A stretch of 53,065 nt of DNA from Caldilineaceae bacterium (GTDB taxonomy: Bacteria; Chloroflexota; Anaerolineae; Caldilineales; Caldilineaceae): assembly GCA_022823185.1 (NCBI GenBank), contig JAJDXQ010000041.1, forward strand, positions 1-53,065, in the 5' to 3' direction. Within the stretch, counting starts at the first letter, position 1, and every line of letters begins with the position of its first letter. The position numbers were made by a program, and so were the translations under genes. Of the stretch, positions 40,625 to 49,447 are shown one piece after another. The notes under the pieces are model-generated. The model made no database searches. It saw only the letters and a list, made by a program, of their open reading frames with translations, and was not told the origin of the DNA.

Positions 40625-41614
40625 CTATTGTTTGGAAATCGGGTTGAGAACCGCCGAATCCTCTTTCAGCGAATGACGCGCGATGGAAATGTCCTGTCTA
40701 ATCTGGGCGACGAGTGCCTCCAGGCCGTCAAATCGTTGTTCGTCGCGCAGGCGGGAAACAAAAGAGAGCGTGATGCGCTGGCCGTACAGATCACCGGATT
40801 CACCTGCTGCGGGAAAGTCCAGCAGATGGGTTTCGACGCGGCGCTGCCGTCCGTCCACAGTGGGCCGCACTCCGATATTGGTGACGCTGGCGCGAGGGTG
40901 GGTCGAACAGCTGTCGGGCAGGGAAGCCCAGGTGGCGTAGACCCCGTTGGCGGGGATCAGGCGCTGTGGCGCGGGCTGGATGTTGGCGGTGGGCACGCCG
41001 ATTTCGCGCCCGCGGCGTTCGCCTGTTTCGACGGCACCGGAAATCCGGTAGGGGCGGCCCAGCATGCGCGCGGCATCGTCCACAGCGCCGGCCAGAAGAG
41101 AATGGCGGATCTTGCGGCTGTGGATTTCGCCATCGTCGCGGGCGAAGGGTTCGATGACAGCAACGTCGTAGCCGAGCGGCGGGCCGAGCGCACGCAGCAA
41201 CTCGACATTGCCGCTGCGCCCGCGCCCCAGCGCGAAGTCCGGGCCCACGACCAGCCGGGCAAGCCCCAGATGCTCAACGAGAAGCTTCATAAACTGCTCT
41301 GGGGCAAGGCTAGCGAATTCCCGATCAAACGGCTGGATGATGCCCAGATCAAAGCCGCAGGGTTCGATCAACTTGAGACGCTCCTGCGGCGTTGTCAGCA
41401 GGCGCAGGGGAATGTCCGGCCGCAGCACGGCGATGGGGTGGGGATCGAAGATGAGCAGGGCGGTCCTGGCGGGCGGCGCATGGCGGGCGGCGTCAGTCTG
41501 CAAGGCGCGCAGGAGGGCCTGGTGGCCGAGATGGACACCATCGAAATTGCCGATTGTCAGGAAAGTTGGGCCGGAAAACCGGAGAGATCGCAGATCGCTG
41601 CGCCAGATTCTCAT
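40625..41614 (-). CDS. ribF: Bifunctional riboflavin kinase / FAD synthetase
   Basis: Converts riboflavin to FMN and then FAD. The N-terminal nucleotidyltransferase domain has FLTIGNFDGVHLGHQALL (18-35), FDPHPIAVL and RLVVGPDFALGRGRSGN. The C-terminal kinase domain has GRPYRISGAVETGERRGREIGVPTANIQ, where PTAN binds Mg-ATP, then NGVYATWA and GVRPTV...VETHLLDF, whose Glu is the catalytic base. The 329 residues are a normal length. It is last in the nusA-infB-rbfA-nrnA-truB-ribF order. No FMN riboswitch was seen. Confidence 0.95.
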   Translation of the reverse strand: MRIWRSDLRSLRFSGPTFLTIGNFDGVHLGHQALLRALQTDAARHAPPARTALLIFDPHPIAVLRPDIPLRLLTTPQERLKLIEPCGFDLGIIQPFDREFASLAPEQFMKLLVEHLGLARLVVGPDFALGRGRSGNVELLRALGPPLGYDVAVIEPFARDDGEIHSRKIRHSLLAGAVDDAARMLGRPYRISGAVETGERRGREIGVPTANIQPAPQRLIPANGVYATWASLPDSCSTHPRASVTNIGVRPTVDGRQRRVETHLLDFPAAGESGDLYGQRITLSFVSRLRDEQRFDGLEALVAQIRQDISIARHSLKEDSAVLNPISKQ

Positions 41615-41778
41615 TTCAAATCAGTTTCTGGTATATGCCGTGGATACCTTTTGCCATCAGTTCTCTCGGGCGGTGGGCAAGGCAGGAGGGCAGGCGTTGC
41701 GCGCGGCCTCGGAAGATGGGGATGTTGCCGGAAGCAGGTCTTCAAGATGAGCGTCCACGTGATTGCGATGTCGGCGGG

Positions 41779-42798
41779 CTACGACTGGGCCCCCAGATGC
41801 TGAGCAAGCCACTTTTCGGCCTTCCAGACGGTCCCGTCAGCGCTCCCATCGACTGCTCGGGCGCGTGCGATTCCGAGGAAGCGGCCGCTCTGATCATAGG
41901 CGGCTGCGAGCCCAGCCTGCTGCGCGCCGTCCGAGCTGGGGGCGTCTGGAAGGGGGGTATGGCGGCCTGGAAAGGGGCGGCCCTGGAATACTTTCTGGCC
42001 GTGGCCCAGACGGACCTGTTCTTCTTCGCTGACGGTCAGGCGGGGCATTCCGAGCCCAGCATCCGGCGCGATTAACAGGTCTGGCAGTTGGCCGTCAGCC
42101 GCGGCCTTTTCGATGGCCGGCATTGTTGATGCGTCGGCGACGGAAAAGGGACCCGCTTCCAGGCGGCGGAGGAAGCTCAGGTGGCCGACTGTGCCCAAAG
42201 CCTGCCCCAGCGCGTGGGCGAGGCTGCGGACATAGGCGCCGGCGGAACAGCGTATCCTGAGAGAGATCTCGGCGGGCGCTGCAAAGGAAAGAAGACTTAT
42301 CTCGTGAAAGGTTGCGTTTCGCGGGGAGACCTTTACGGTCTCGCCGCGGCGCGCTTTGCGGTGCAGGCTTTCACCGCCCTGCTTCAATGCGGAGTAGACG
42401 GGCGGGATTTGCGAAATCTGGCCCCTGAAGGCGGCGAGGGCGCTTTCCACGCCGGCCTCGGTGAGAGGCGGGACATCGGCCTGGGCAACGGTTTGACCGA
42501 CAGCGTCGTAGGTATTGGTGGCGCGACCCAGCGTCACCCTGGCATCGTACGTTTTGTCATGGCCCTGGTAGTATTCGACGAGTCTTGTGGCAACGCCCAG
42601 GCAGAGGACGAGAAGCCCGTTTGCCATCGGGTCCAGCGTGCCGGTATGGCCGATGCGCTTTTGCCGGCTCAGGCGCCGGACGCGCTGAACGATGTCGTGG
42701 CTGGTGGGCAAATGTGAAGAGACCGGCGACCCGGCGGGCGACGAGGGGTTTGGGCGACCCGGCTTATCGACAAGGAGAATCCCGTGTAGGTCGGTCAT
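41779..42798 (-). CDS. truB: tRNA pseudouridine-55 synthase
   Basis: Forms pseudouridine 55 in the T loop of tRNAs. From ATG 42798 it has 339 residues with HGILLVDKP at 5-13, TSHDIVQRVRR at 32-42 and the catalytic Asp56 in GHTGTLDPMANGLLVLCLG. Later blocks are KTYDARVTLGRATNTYDAVG, QIPPVYSALKQGGESLHRKARRG and CSAGAYVRSLAHALG. Between VDKP and TSHD lies an 18-residue Pro/Ser-rich insertion (14-31), where most TruB proteins have only about two residues. The frame is intact on both sides, so this is an insertion and not an error of frame. An in-frame start at 42984 would add an Ala/Pro-rich stretch overlapping nrnA and is rejected. The gene lies 34 bases after nrnA. Confidence 0.95.
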   Translation of the reverse strand: MTDLHGILLVDKPGRPNPSSPAGSPVSSHLPTSHDIVQRVRRLSRQKRIGHTGTLDPMANGLLVLCLGVATRLVEYYQGHDKTYDARVTLGRATNTYDAVGQTVAQADVPPLTEAGVESALAAFRGQISQIPPVYSALKQGGESLHRKARRGETVKVSPRNATFHEISLLSFAAPAEISLRIRCSAGAYVRSLAHALGQALGTVGHLSFLRRLEAGPFSVADASTMPAIEKAAADGQLPDLLIAPDAGLGMPRLTVSEEEQVRLGHGQKVFQGRPFPGRHTPLPDAPSSDGAQQAGLAAAYDQSGRFLGIARARAVDGSADGTVWKAEKWLAQHLGAQS

Positions 42799-42832
42799 GG
42801 CACTGGTAGGTGGATGGCGCGGTCTGTGTACG

Positions 42833-43888
42833 CTAGGCGCGCATGTCGTTTGCGCTTTGGCGGCGCAGCTCGTGCAGCGCTCCCACAACGCGGGCCGCGA
42901 CGTCCTGCAAGGCGCCGGCAACGGTGCAGCCGGCTGCGGGTGGATGGCCTCCGCCGCCGAATGCGAAAGCAACCTGGCTGACATTGAACCCTGGTTTGGC
43001 CCGAAAGCTGCATTCGATCAACTCTTGACCGTTTTTGGCGAAACGCTGGGCAAAGGTCGCGCTGATGTCGGCCTCTTGCACCGTCACAAGGAAGTTGGCA
43101 AGACCATCGCTCTGGTGCGGTTCGACACCACTGCGCTGACGGCTTGCGGCGTCGAGCGTGGCCCAGATGATGCCGTTTTCCATCTGCACGCTGGCCAGAC
43201 CGACTCCCCACAGCTTGACGAGGCCGAACGCTCTGCTGTCGAGCGTATTGCGGACGATATGGGCCAGGTCTGCGCCGGCGTTCAGCAGCCGCAGGGTTGT
43301 CTGCAATACATCGGCGCGGGTATTGGCGGTCCGGAAACAGAGTGTATCGGTGACAAGTCCGGTGAGCAGGGAGACGGCTATTTCTTCAGTAAGGCTGACA
43401 TTGAGGGCATCGGCGAGGCGCACAAGCATCTGGCATGTGGCCGCGCAGCCTGAATCCACCCAGTTTTCTGTGCCGAACAGGGTATTGGTAACGTGATGGT
43501 CGATGACGCCGAGCGGGATTTGATTGTGGATATCGGGTCTGTAGACGGCGCCCATGCGGTCGATGCTGGAGGTATCCAGGCAGACGATCAGGTCGTAATT
43601 GTGAGCGACCTCAGCCGGACCGATGATCTGTTCCACGCCGGGGAGGAACTGGAATTCGGGCGTTGCTGCGTCCTGGAGGGCCAGGGTGGGTCGTTTGCCC
43701 AGCGTGCGCAAGATGGCGCCCAGGGCGAGCAGGCTGCCGACCGCGTCGCCATCGGGGCTCACATGGCTGACGCAGAGGATGTTGTGGCTGGAATCCAGGA
43801 GACTGAGCAGGAGAGGGGGCGGGGCGACTGGGGCGCTCTCTTGGCCGCAGGCGGCACCCTGCCTGAGCAGGGACGCGTTCGAGGTCAT
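42833..43888 (-). CDS. nrnA: DHH-family oligoribonuclease / pAp phosphatase (NrnA-like)
   Basis: Degrades very short RNAs and dephosphorylates pAp. 351 residues: the DHH domain has VSHVSPDGDAVGS (D46, D48), LIVCLDTSSIDRMG and GVIDHHVTNTLFG (the DHH near 130). The DHHA1 substrate-binding domain ends with FGGGGHPPAAGCTV. The first 25 residues are extra. Its ATG overlaps the rbfA stop by four bases (ATGA), the usual rbfA-nrnA-truB order of Gram-positive-like genomes. Confidence 0.94.
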   Translation of the reverse strand: MTSNASLLRQGAACGQESAPVAPPPLLLSLLDSSHNILCVSHVSPDGDAVGSLLALGAILRTLGKRPTLALQDAATPEFQFLPGVEQIIGPAEVAHNYDLIVCLDTSSIDRMGAVYRPDIHNQIPLGVIDHHVTNTLFGTENWVDSGCAATCQMLVRLADALNVSLTEEIAVSLLTGLVTDTLCFRTANTRADVLQTTLRLLNAGADLAHIVRNTLDSRAFGLVKLWGVGLASVQMENGIIWATLDAASRQRSGVEPHQSDGLANFLVTVQEADISATFAQRFAKNGQELIECSFRAKPGFNVSQVAFAFGGGGHPPAAGCTVAGALQDVAARVVGALHELRRQSANDMRA

Positions 43889-44331
43889 GCATCCTCTTTC
43901 TGGGCATCGACGGAATAGAGATCAGGGGATGGGAGTGTGGAGGAAGGAGGTGAAAAAGCGTATTCCGCATCCTGTAGACGCGCCTCTCGTTCCTCGGCGA
44001 TACTCTGCAGAAGCGCATCGACGCGAGCGGCCTGGTCAGGCGAATCGTCGTAGTAGAAAAGCAATTCGGGCACGGCTCGGAAGGAAACGTTTTGGGCCAG
44101 CTGGCGGCGCAGAAAAGGCGCGGCTCTTTTGAGTTTGGCGAGGACAACATTGCGCTGGATGTCACTGTCCTGGTGGATGTAGATTTTGGCGACGCGCAAG
44201 TCGCGGCTGACGACAACGTTCGTCACCGCCAGAAGTTCCAGCGCGGGGTCATCCAGTTCGGAGCCGATTAAGATAGACAGTTCCTGATAGAGGAGCTCTG
44301 CTGCCCGCTCCTGACGAATTGTGGTCGTCAT
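43885..44331 (-). CDS. rbfA: 30S ribosome-binding factor A
   Basis: Late 16S rRNA maturation and cold-adaptation factor. 148 residues with the KH-like fold: RQERAAELLYQELSILIGSELDDPALELLAVTNVVVSRDLRVAKIYIH, then LKRAAPFLRRQLAQNVSFRAVPELLFYYDDSPDQAARVDALL. The C-terminal about 25 residues are a flexible tail. It lies 92 bases after infB and overlaps nrnA by four bases. Confidence 0.95.
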   Translation of the reverse strand: MTTTIRQERAAELLYQELSILIGSELDDPALELLAVTNVVVSRDLRVAKIYIHQDSDIQRNVVLAKLKRAAPFLRRQLAQNVSFRAVPELLFYYDDSPDQAARVDALLQSIAEEREARLQDAEYAFSPPSSTLPSPDLYSVDAQKEDA

Positions 44332-44423
44332 TGTTTACATGCCGTCTGTGGTTCGTCGATGGTTATTCAGGGGTTGCGGGCATTCGAGCCCACTATAAAC
44401 CATAAACCCGAAACCAGAAACTA

Positions 44424-46304
44424 TTAGCGCACCTGTTGTCTTTCGAATACCTCGATGATGTCGCCTTCCTCGAGGTTTGCGTTGACGCCGGCCAGGTTGA
44501 TGCCGCACTCATATCCGGCCCGAACTTCGGCGACATCTTCGGTAAAGCGTTTGAGGTTTTCGACGTTTGTGGTGATGACGGTTGTGTCGTTGCGGATCAG
44601 ACGCGCCTGGCTGCTGCGTTTGACGACGCCGTCCAGCACCATGCAGCCGGCGATCAGGCCGCCGCGCCGCACGCGGAACATTTGGCGCACCTCGGCATGG
44701 CCGGTGACAACCTCTTCGAAGATTGGGTCCAACATACCGGTCAGGGCCTGTTCCACATCTTCGATCAGGTTGTAGATGATCTGGTAGTGACGGATTTCGA
44801 CGCCGGACTGTTCTCCGCGCACCAGGGCGGCTTTGTCGATGTTGACGCCGAAACCGATGATGATGGCCTGGCTGGTTTCGGCGAGCATGACGTCGGATTC
44901 GGTGATGTCGCCAACGGCCGATTGCATGATTTTGACGGTGACTTCATCGTTGCCGAGTTGTTCAAGGCTGTGGACGATAGGGTCCAGAGTTCCTTGCGCA
45001 TCTGCCCGGACGATGATATTGAGCGCGTCGGCTTCGCCGCCTTCGACGCGGGCGAACATGTCTTCGAGCGTCATCGGCAGGCTCGATGCGGCGCGGGATT
45101 CCTCGGCGGCTTGCATCTGCCGTTCGCTTGCGAGTGAGCGGGCCGTTCTATCGTTTTTCGCCACGGTAAAGACTTCGCCGGCAGAGGGAACGCCATTGAG
45201 GCCCAGGATGATGGTGGGTGTACTTGGTCCGGCCGTTTTCAGGGGGTTTCCTTCGTAGTCAAACATGGCCTTGACCCGCCCCCAGTTTTCGCCGACGACC
45301 ACCGAATCGCCGCGTTTCAGCGTCCCATTCTGGACGAGCAGGGTGGAGGTGATGCCGCGCTGTTTGTCCAGCTCCGCTTCGATCACGGTGCCGACGCATT
45401 GTCCTTTGGGATTGGCATATTGGGGGTCGAGCTCGGCGACGACGAGGATGTTTTCCAGCAGTTCGTCGACGCCGTCACCGTTGAGCGCGCTGATTGGAAC
45501 CGTGATGGTTTCGCCGCCCCACTCTTCCGGCGCGAGGTCTTCGTTCGCCAGCTCCTCCATCACTCGATTCAAGTTGATGTTGGGGCGATCGATTTTGTTG
45601 ATTGCGACGACAATCGTCACGCCGGCTGCCCTGGCATGGCTGATGGCTTCGCGCGTCTGGGGCATGATGCCATCGTCGGCGGCGACAACGAGGATGACGA
45701 TATCAGTGACCTGCGCGCCGCGTGCGCGCATCGCGGTAAACGCTTCGTGGCCGGGCGTATCCAGAAAGGAAATTTTCCTGTCGTCGACTTCCACCTGGTA
45801 GGCGCCGGTATGTTGGGTGATGCCGCCGGCTTCCGTATCCACGACATTCGTACGGCGGATGCGATCGAGGAGTGTGGTTTTGCCGTGGTCTACGTGCCCG
45901 AGAACGGCGACAACAGGCGGGCGCGGGAGAAGGTTCTTTTCCGCTTCTTCGGCCACGATTTCCTGGATCATCACCCGTTCTTTGGGCCTCTGATCCTCAT
46001 CGGGCGCCTGTTCGGGCGGCTCTTCTTCCACGACAGGCCAGAGCACCTCGATGCCGAGCTCTTCCCCCACGATGGCGGCTGTATCGTGATCGAGGGTTTG
46101 GTCGATTGGCGCCATGATGCCGAACTGCATCAGCACCTTAATGAGATCGATTGGACTGCGATCCATCCGTTCGGCCAGGGCGCGGACGGTGACGTACTCC
46201 TCCACGATGATGGAAGACGGCAGGCCGGCAGCTTCACCGTTGGCGGCATCGTCAGCGGGGCTGCCATTCTGGACCTTCGCAGGATCTTGTGTTGCGGTTG
46301 CCAT
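44424..46304 (-). CDS. infB: Translation initiation factor IF-2 (short form)
   Basis: 626 residues from ATG 46304, chosen because GGAAGG lies just upstream. An in-frame start at 46442 would add 46 residues with no domain. A short N-terminal IF2N module (VEEYVTVRALAERMDRSPIDLIKVLMQFG) lies at 35-63. The GTPase has GHVDHGKTT (136-144), the G2 region GGITQHTGAY, DTPGH (182-186) and NKID (236-239). Domains II to IV end with RAGYECGINLAGVNANLEEGDIIEVFE. The long Lys/Ala-rich N-terminus of enterobacterial IF-2 is absent. Confidence 0.97.
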   Translation of the reverse strand: MATATQDPAKVQNGSPADDAANGEAAGLPSSIIVEEYVTVRALAERMDRSPIDLIKVLMQFGIMAPIDQTLDHDTAAIVGEELGIEVLWPVVEEEPPEQAPDEDQRPKERVMIQEIVAEEAEKNLLPRPPVVAVLGHVDHGKTTLLDRIRRTNVVDTEAGGITQHTGAYQVEVDDRKISFLDTPGHEAFTAMRARGAQVTDIVILVVAADDGIMPQTREAISHARAAGVTIVVAINKIDRPNINLNRVMEELANEDLAPEEWGGETITVPISALNGDGVDELLENILVVAELDPQYANPKGQCVGTVIEAELDKQRGITSTLLVQNGTLKRGDSVVVGENWGRVKAMFDYEGNPLKTAGPSTPTIILGLNGVPSAGEVFTVAKNDRTARSLASERQMQAAEESRAASSLPMTLEDMFARVEGGEADALNIIVRADAQGTLDPIVHSLEQLGNDEVTVKIMQSAVGDITESDVMLAETSQAIIIGFGVNIDKAALVRGEQSGVEIRHYQIIYNLIEDVEQALTGMLDPIFEEVVTGHAEVRQMFRVRRGGLIAGCMVLDGVVKRSSQARLIRNDTTVITTNVENLKRFTEDVAEVRAGYECGINLAGVNANLEEGDIIEVFERQQVR

Positions 46305-46850
46305 TTCTGCCTTCCTTTCGTCAATCTTTTTCGGTTCCCAGCTTGTCAGGCGGCCGCGCAGTTGAAAGCTGACAACCGAAACCTCCCTCTGTGTTGAGAG
46401 GGGCGGGTTGTGAGAAGCATTCACGCAGCAGGCAGCGTGCACTTACTCAGAAATCACAGAATATACCTGGTTGGGACGGGAAGTACGCACAGGTGTATGC
46501 GAAGGAGGTCTGATGCGGGGAGCCAAGAGGAACTTTGGTGGAGAGACGAGTCTTTACACAGCCGCCTCTTGCATCCCTATTTCCTTCCCATTCTCCGTCC
46601 CAAACTGCAGTACAGCCAATGTCAGTCCACGATACTGACACATGTCAGGGCGTGGACAGTCGGCTTATGTTCATCGGATATTCCCTGTCCATCGGCGAAT
46701 CTGATTTTGCGTTAGCGCTTTGCGTTTCGCGTCGAGCAAGGCCGCGCATCGCGCACGCATTGCGGACTCGTTCTTTCCCCTGGCCGCTCAGTTGGCAGAG
46801 CTGATATTCCGGGCGGAGGGGGGCCGGTTGAGCTGAACTGTCACTCTGCG
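46305..46850. other. Unusually long gap between ylxR and infB
   Basis: 546 bases in an operon that is normally tight. No YlxQ/L7Ae-like gene, tRNA or convincing frame was found; short open frames near 46447-46641 (minus) and 46410-46804 (plus) lack domain character. It contains inverted half-sites at 46620-46648, about 320 bases upstream of infB. A TATATT on the minus strand (46465-46460) is a possible -10 for infB without a good -35. Confidence 0.5.
46620..46648. promoter_or_regulatory. Triple TGTCAG half-site cluster (operator-like)
   Basis: TGTCAGT (46620-46626), 7 bases, ACTGACA (46634-46640) forms one inverted repeat. The same ACTGACA with TGTCAG (46643-46648) forms a second, separated by two bases. 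Overlapping dyads of this kind are typical of repressor sites, but the factor is unknown. Confidence 0.35.
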
Positions 46851-47171
46851 TCAGGCGGTCTCGTTGGTCATATGCAGCAGGGCTGACATGGATGCGGAAA
46901 GTGTCATCAAGTTTTCTGCGCTGATCTTTGTTCGCAAGGCTTTCTGTATCAGGGAGCCGGCCAAGGCTCTTTCCCAGCAGTCGACCTGTGGGTGGACATA
47001 GGCGCCGCGGCCGGCCTGTTTCCCGGTTTCATCCAATTTGACCCCATCCGCAACCCGCACCAGGCGAATCAGGTCGCGTTTCCCGCCGGCCCTCCTGCAG
47101 GCGATGCACATGCGCTGAGGCTGTTTGCGGGCGCCGCGTCCGCTATTTGGTCCTCTCCCTTGTTTTGACAT
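46851..47171 (-). CDS. ylxR: YlxR family (DUF448) RNA-binding protein
   Basis: 106 residues. The conserved core is QRMCIACRRAGGKRDLIRLVRVADGVKLDETGKQAGRGAYVHP, with the CiaC..r cysteine pair and the GRGAYVH RNA-binding motif. The first 18 residues are basic and Gly-rich. The YlxR family is a nucleoid or RNA-binding regulator in Bacillus and sits between nusA and infB in many genomes, as here. It lies 59 bases after nusA. Confidence 0.93.
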   Translation of the reverse strand: MSKQGRGPNSGRGARKQPQRMCIACRRAGGKRDLIRLVRVADGVKLDETGKQAGRGAYVHPQVDCWERALAGSLIQKALRTKISAENLMTLSASMSALLHMTNETA

Positions 47172-47230
47172 CGTCGCAGTTGCCCTGCGCGTGACATGAT
47201 CCTGGCGCGATTCACGGTCTTGGCGTCGCG

Positions 47231-49117
47231 CTACAGGTCGAAGGAATCATCGTCCAATTCGTCCAGGTCGACATCGAGCGCCCGCGTTCGCCGGGCTCTC
47301 TGGCGTCTTGGCTGCCGTTTGGGCGTTGCCTGGCTGCCGCGACGCGACCTGCCGCGTCTTGGTTCCTGCTCTTCAGGCTCTTCGTCGGTCTCTTCGGTGG
47401 AGGCGATGGAGTCGAGCAACTCAGGCGGCACTTCCAGATCGTCCGGCGAATCGATTGCCGGCCCCAAGGAGCCTCCCTGCTGGCGGGCGGCCATGCGCTG
47501 GCGCAGCATATCGGCGGTGATGACCTGGGGCAACTCTTCCGGTCTGAGCGTGCGTTCCAGCGGTGCTTCGACCTCTGCGTCGTCTTCGGCGGCATCCTCA
47601 ACTGTTGCCTGGGGCGGTTCAGCAGGCTGGAGGGCGGGCTGTTCAGTTTCCTCGACGGTCTCAGCCGTTTCGTCCTTCCCGGCCGCGACGTCGTCCTGGC
47701 TTTCGTCGAGGGCAAACGGCTGCGGCACGTCGTCGGCGAAATCTTCGAAGGAGACGGCGGGTGTTTCTTCGTCCTGGACGGCGGCTGCGGCGCGTTCGAA
47801 GGCGCTCAGCGCTTCCTCTGCGTCGATGCCGATGCCGCGTTCTTCATCTTGCAGGGGCAGCGAATCGGGCCACTCGGAGGCGACGCCCTGGTCGACCGAT
47901 CGGTTGGCGGCGTCGCGTCGCTGCAGCAGCTCCGCGGCCTGGCGGAAGGTATCTTCGCTGGAGGTGGACTCCTCTTTATCGCGCAGAATCTGCTCCGCCA
48001 TGCTGAGGAGGTCCTGGTCACCGGCTGCCATTTGGGCCTGTTCGGCCGCCAGCAGGTCGAGTCCTTCGGCGTGGGCCTCGGTTTCGCTCTTGATGTCGAT
48101 TCGCCAGCCGGTCAGTTTGGCTGCCAAGCGGGCATTCTGGCCTGCTTTGCCGATGGCCAGGCTGAGCTGTCGATCCGGGACGATGACGATTGCGGTTTTG
48201 ATGTTGCTGTCTTCTTCAAGGATGACGCTCTGGACTTTGGCGGGCCCGAGGGCATTGGAGATGTAGGTACGCAGATTGCCACTCCACTCGACGACGTCGA
48301 TTTTCTCGCCGGCCAGCTCGGTGACGATATTCTGGATGCGCAGGCCGCGCATGCCGACGCAGCTGCCGACCGGATCCACGCCGGGCAGGGTCGCCATGAC
48401 GGCCACTTTGCTGCGTGCGCCCGGTTCGCGGGAAATGGCTTTGATTTCGACTGTGCCGTCGCGCACTTCGGGGATTTCCTGTTCCATGAGGCGGCGGAGC
48501 AGATCGCGATGGGTGCGGCTCAGCCTGATCATGGGGCCGCGACTGCTGCGGTGCACGTCGACGACATACAGGCAAATATAGTCGCCGCGGCGCAGGTTTT
48601 CGGACGGGATCTGTTCTTCTCTGGGCAGAAGATTTTCGTGCCGGTCGTCGATCAGGATGGTAACGGCGCCGGATACGAGGTCGACGCTGCGCACCTGGGC
48701 GGTGATCGTTTCGCCGACTTTGTGGACGAAGTTCTCGTAGACTGTGTCCCGTTCGGCCTCACGAATGCGCTGCAGGATCACCTGTTTGGCGGTTTGGGCG
48801 GCGATACGGCCAAAGTTGTCGGGCGTATTCTGCACCATGATGACGTCGCCCAATTCGGAGGACGGGGCCACATCTTTGGCATCGTCCAGCAGGATCTCCG
48901 TATTGGGGTTGAGGATATCCTCGACAACCTCTTTTTCCGCGAACACGCTCATCTCGCCTGTGGCCCGGTCCACGGCGGCCGTCACATTGGCCACGGAGCC
49001 GTAGTTGCGCTTATAGGCGGAGATGAGGGCGGCTTCGATTGCGTCGAAGATCACCTCGTTGTCGAGGTCTTTATCAACCGCAACCTGATTGATCCCAGCG
49101 ATGAGTGCTTTAGACAT
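47231..49117 (-). CDS. nusA: Transcription termination/antitermination protein NusA with long acidic C-terminal extension
   Basis: Binds RNA polymerase and nascent RNA, tuning pausing, termination and antitermination. 628 residues. The N-terminal polymerase-binding domain is at 1-130, the S1 domain at about 133-200, KH1 with GSCVGMRGLRIQ at 251-262 and KH2 with AIGKAGQNARLA at 321-332. After about 365 comes a 260-residue Glu/Asp/Ala-rich, probably disordered extension ending in a basic patch (RRGRSRRGSQATPKRQPRRQRARRTR) and an acidic tip (DVDLDELDDDSFDL). Core NusA in Gram-positives ends near 370. No rimP precedes it here. Confidence 0.94.
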   Translation of the reverse strand: MSKALIAGINQVAVDKDLDNEVIFDAIEAALISAYKRNYGSVANVTAAVDRATGEMSVFAEKEVVEDILNPNTEILLDDAKDVAPSSELGDVIMVQNTPDNFGRIAAQTAKQVILQRIREAERDTVYENFVHKVGETITAQVRSVDLVSGAVTILIDDRHENLLPREEQIPSENLRRGDYICLYVVDVHRSSRGPMIRLSRTHRDLLRRLMEQEIPEVRDGTVEIKAISREPGARSKVAVMATLPGVDPVGSCVGMRGLRIQNIVTELAGEKIDVVEWSGNLRTYISNALGPAKVQSVILEEDSNIKTAIVIVPDRQLSLAIGKAGQNARLAAKLTGWRIDIKSETEAHAEGLDLLAAEQAQMAAGDQDLLSMAEQILRDKEESTSSEDTFRQAAELLQRRDAANRSVDQGVASEWPDSLPLQDEERGIGIDAEEALSAFERAAAAVQDEETPAVSFEDFADDVPQPFALDESQDDVAAGKDETAETVEETEQPALQPAEPPQATVEDAAEDDAEVEAPLERTLRPEELPQVITADMLRQRMAARQQGGSLGPAIDSPDDLEVPPELLDSIASTEETDEEPEEQEPRRGRSRRGSQATPKRQPRRQRARRTRALDVDLDELDDDSFDL

Positions 49118-49348
49118 TTTTGTTCAACTGCTCCTGAAAATTTCCTTCTCAGCATTTTGGCCGCTGTCAGCAATCCGGGGGATGAAATTGTCAGCAAGCG
49201 AGAACACAACGAAAACGTTGACACCGCGGCAGGCAGCGCACTGAACGGGCGTTGCGGACAATGATCCCTTAGAACAAGAAAAGTGGGCAGAACCCACTTC
49301 AGACCTACGACTCTATCGAATCATAAAAAGAAATGCCGATTGGCCCCT

Positions 49349-49377
49349 AGTATAACAGATCGAAGTTGCGGGGGCAA
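49349..49377 (-). promoter_or_regulatory. Candidate promoter of the nusA operon
   Basis: On the minus strand TTGCCC (49377-49372), 17 bases, TATACT (49354-49349). The -35 lies within a small dyad, GTTGC-GGGG-GCAAC (49365-49378). The predicted start is near 49342. Confidence 0.5.
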
Positions 49378-49385
49378 CTCGCGCG

Positions 49386-49447
49386 AATCAGGATTTGGGG
49401 GAACAGCGTAATCAGGATTATGGGGGATTGCGGGGATTTGCAGGATT
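49386..49447 (+). repeat. GGATT-phased short repeat tract
   Basis: AATCAGGATT occurs at 49386-49395 and 49410-49419. GGATT recurs at 49391, 49415, 49425, 49434 and 49443, i.e. spacings of 24, 10, 9 and 9 bases, close to one helical turn. Similar GGATT-rich units end the window (53021-53065). Confidence 0.5.

Noticed and set aside
42799..42984. Upstream start adding 62 residues to TruB
   Set aside because: The added residues are Ala/Pro/Ser-rich, overlap the nrnA coding region, and the conserved HGILLVDKP block follows ATG 42798 directly.
46410..46804. Small open frames in the ylxR-infB gap, e.g. 46447-46641 minus
   Set aside because: They have no domain, no good ribosome site and unusual composition, and they do not match YlxQ/L7Ae.
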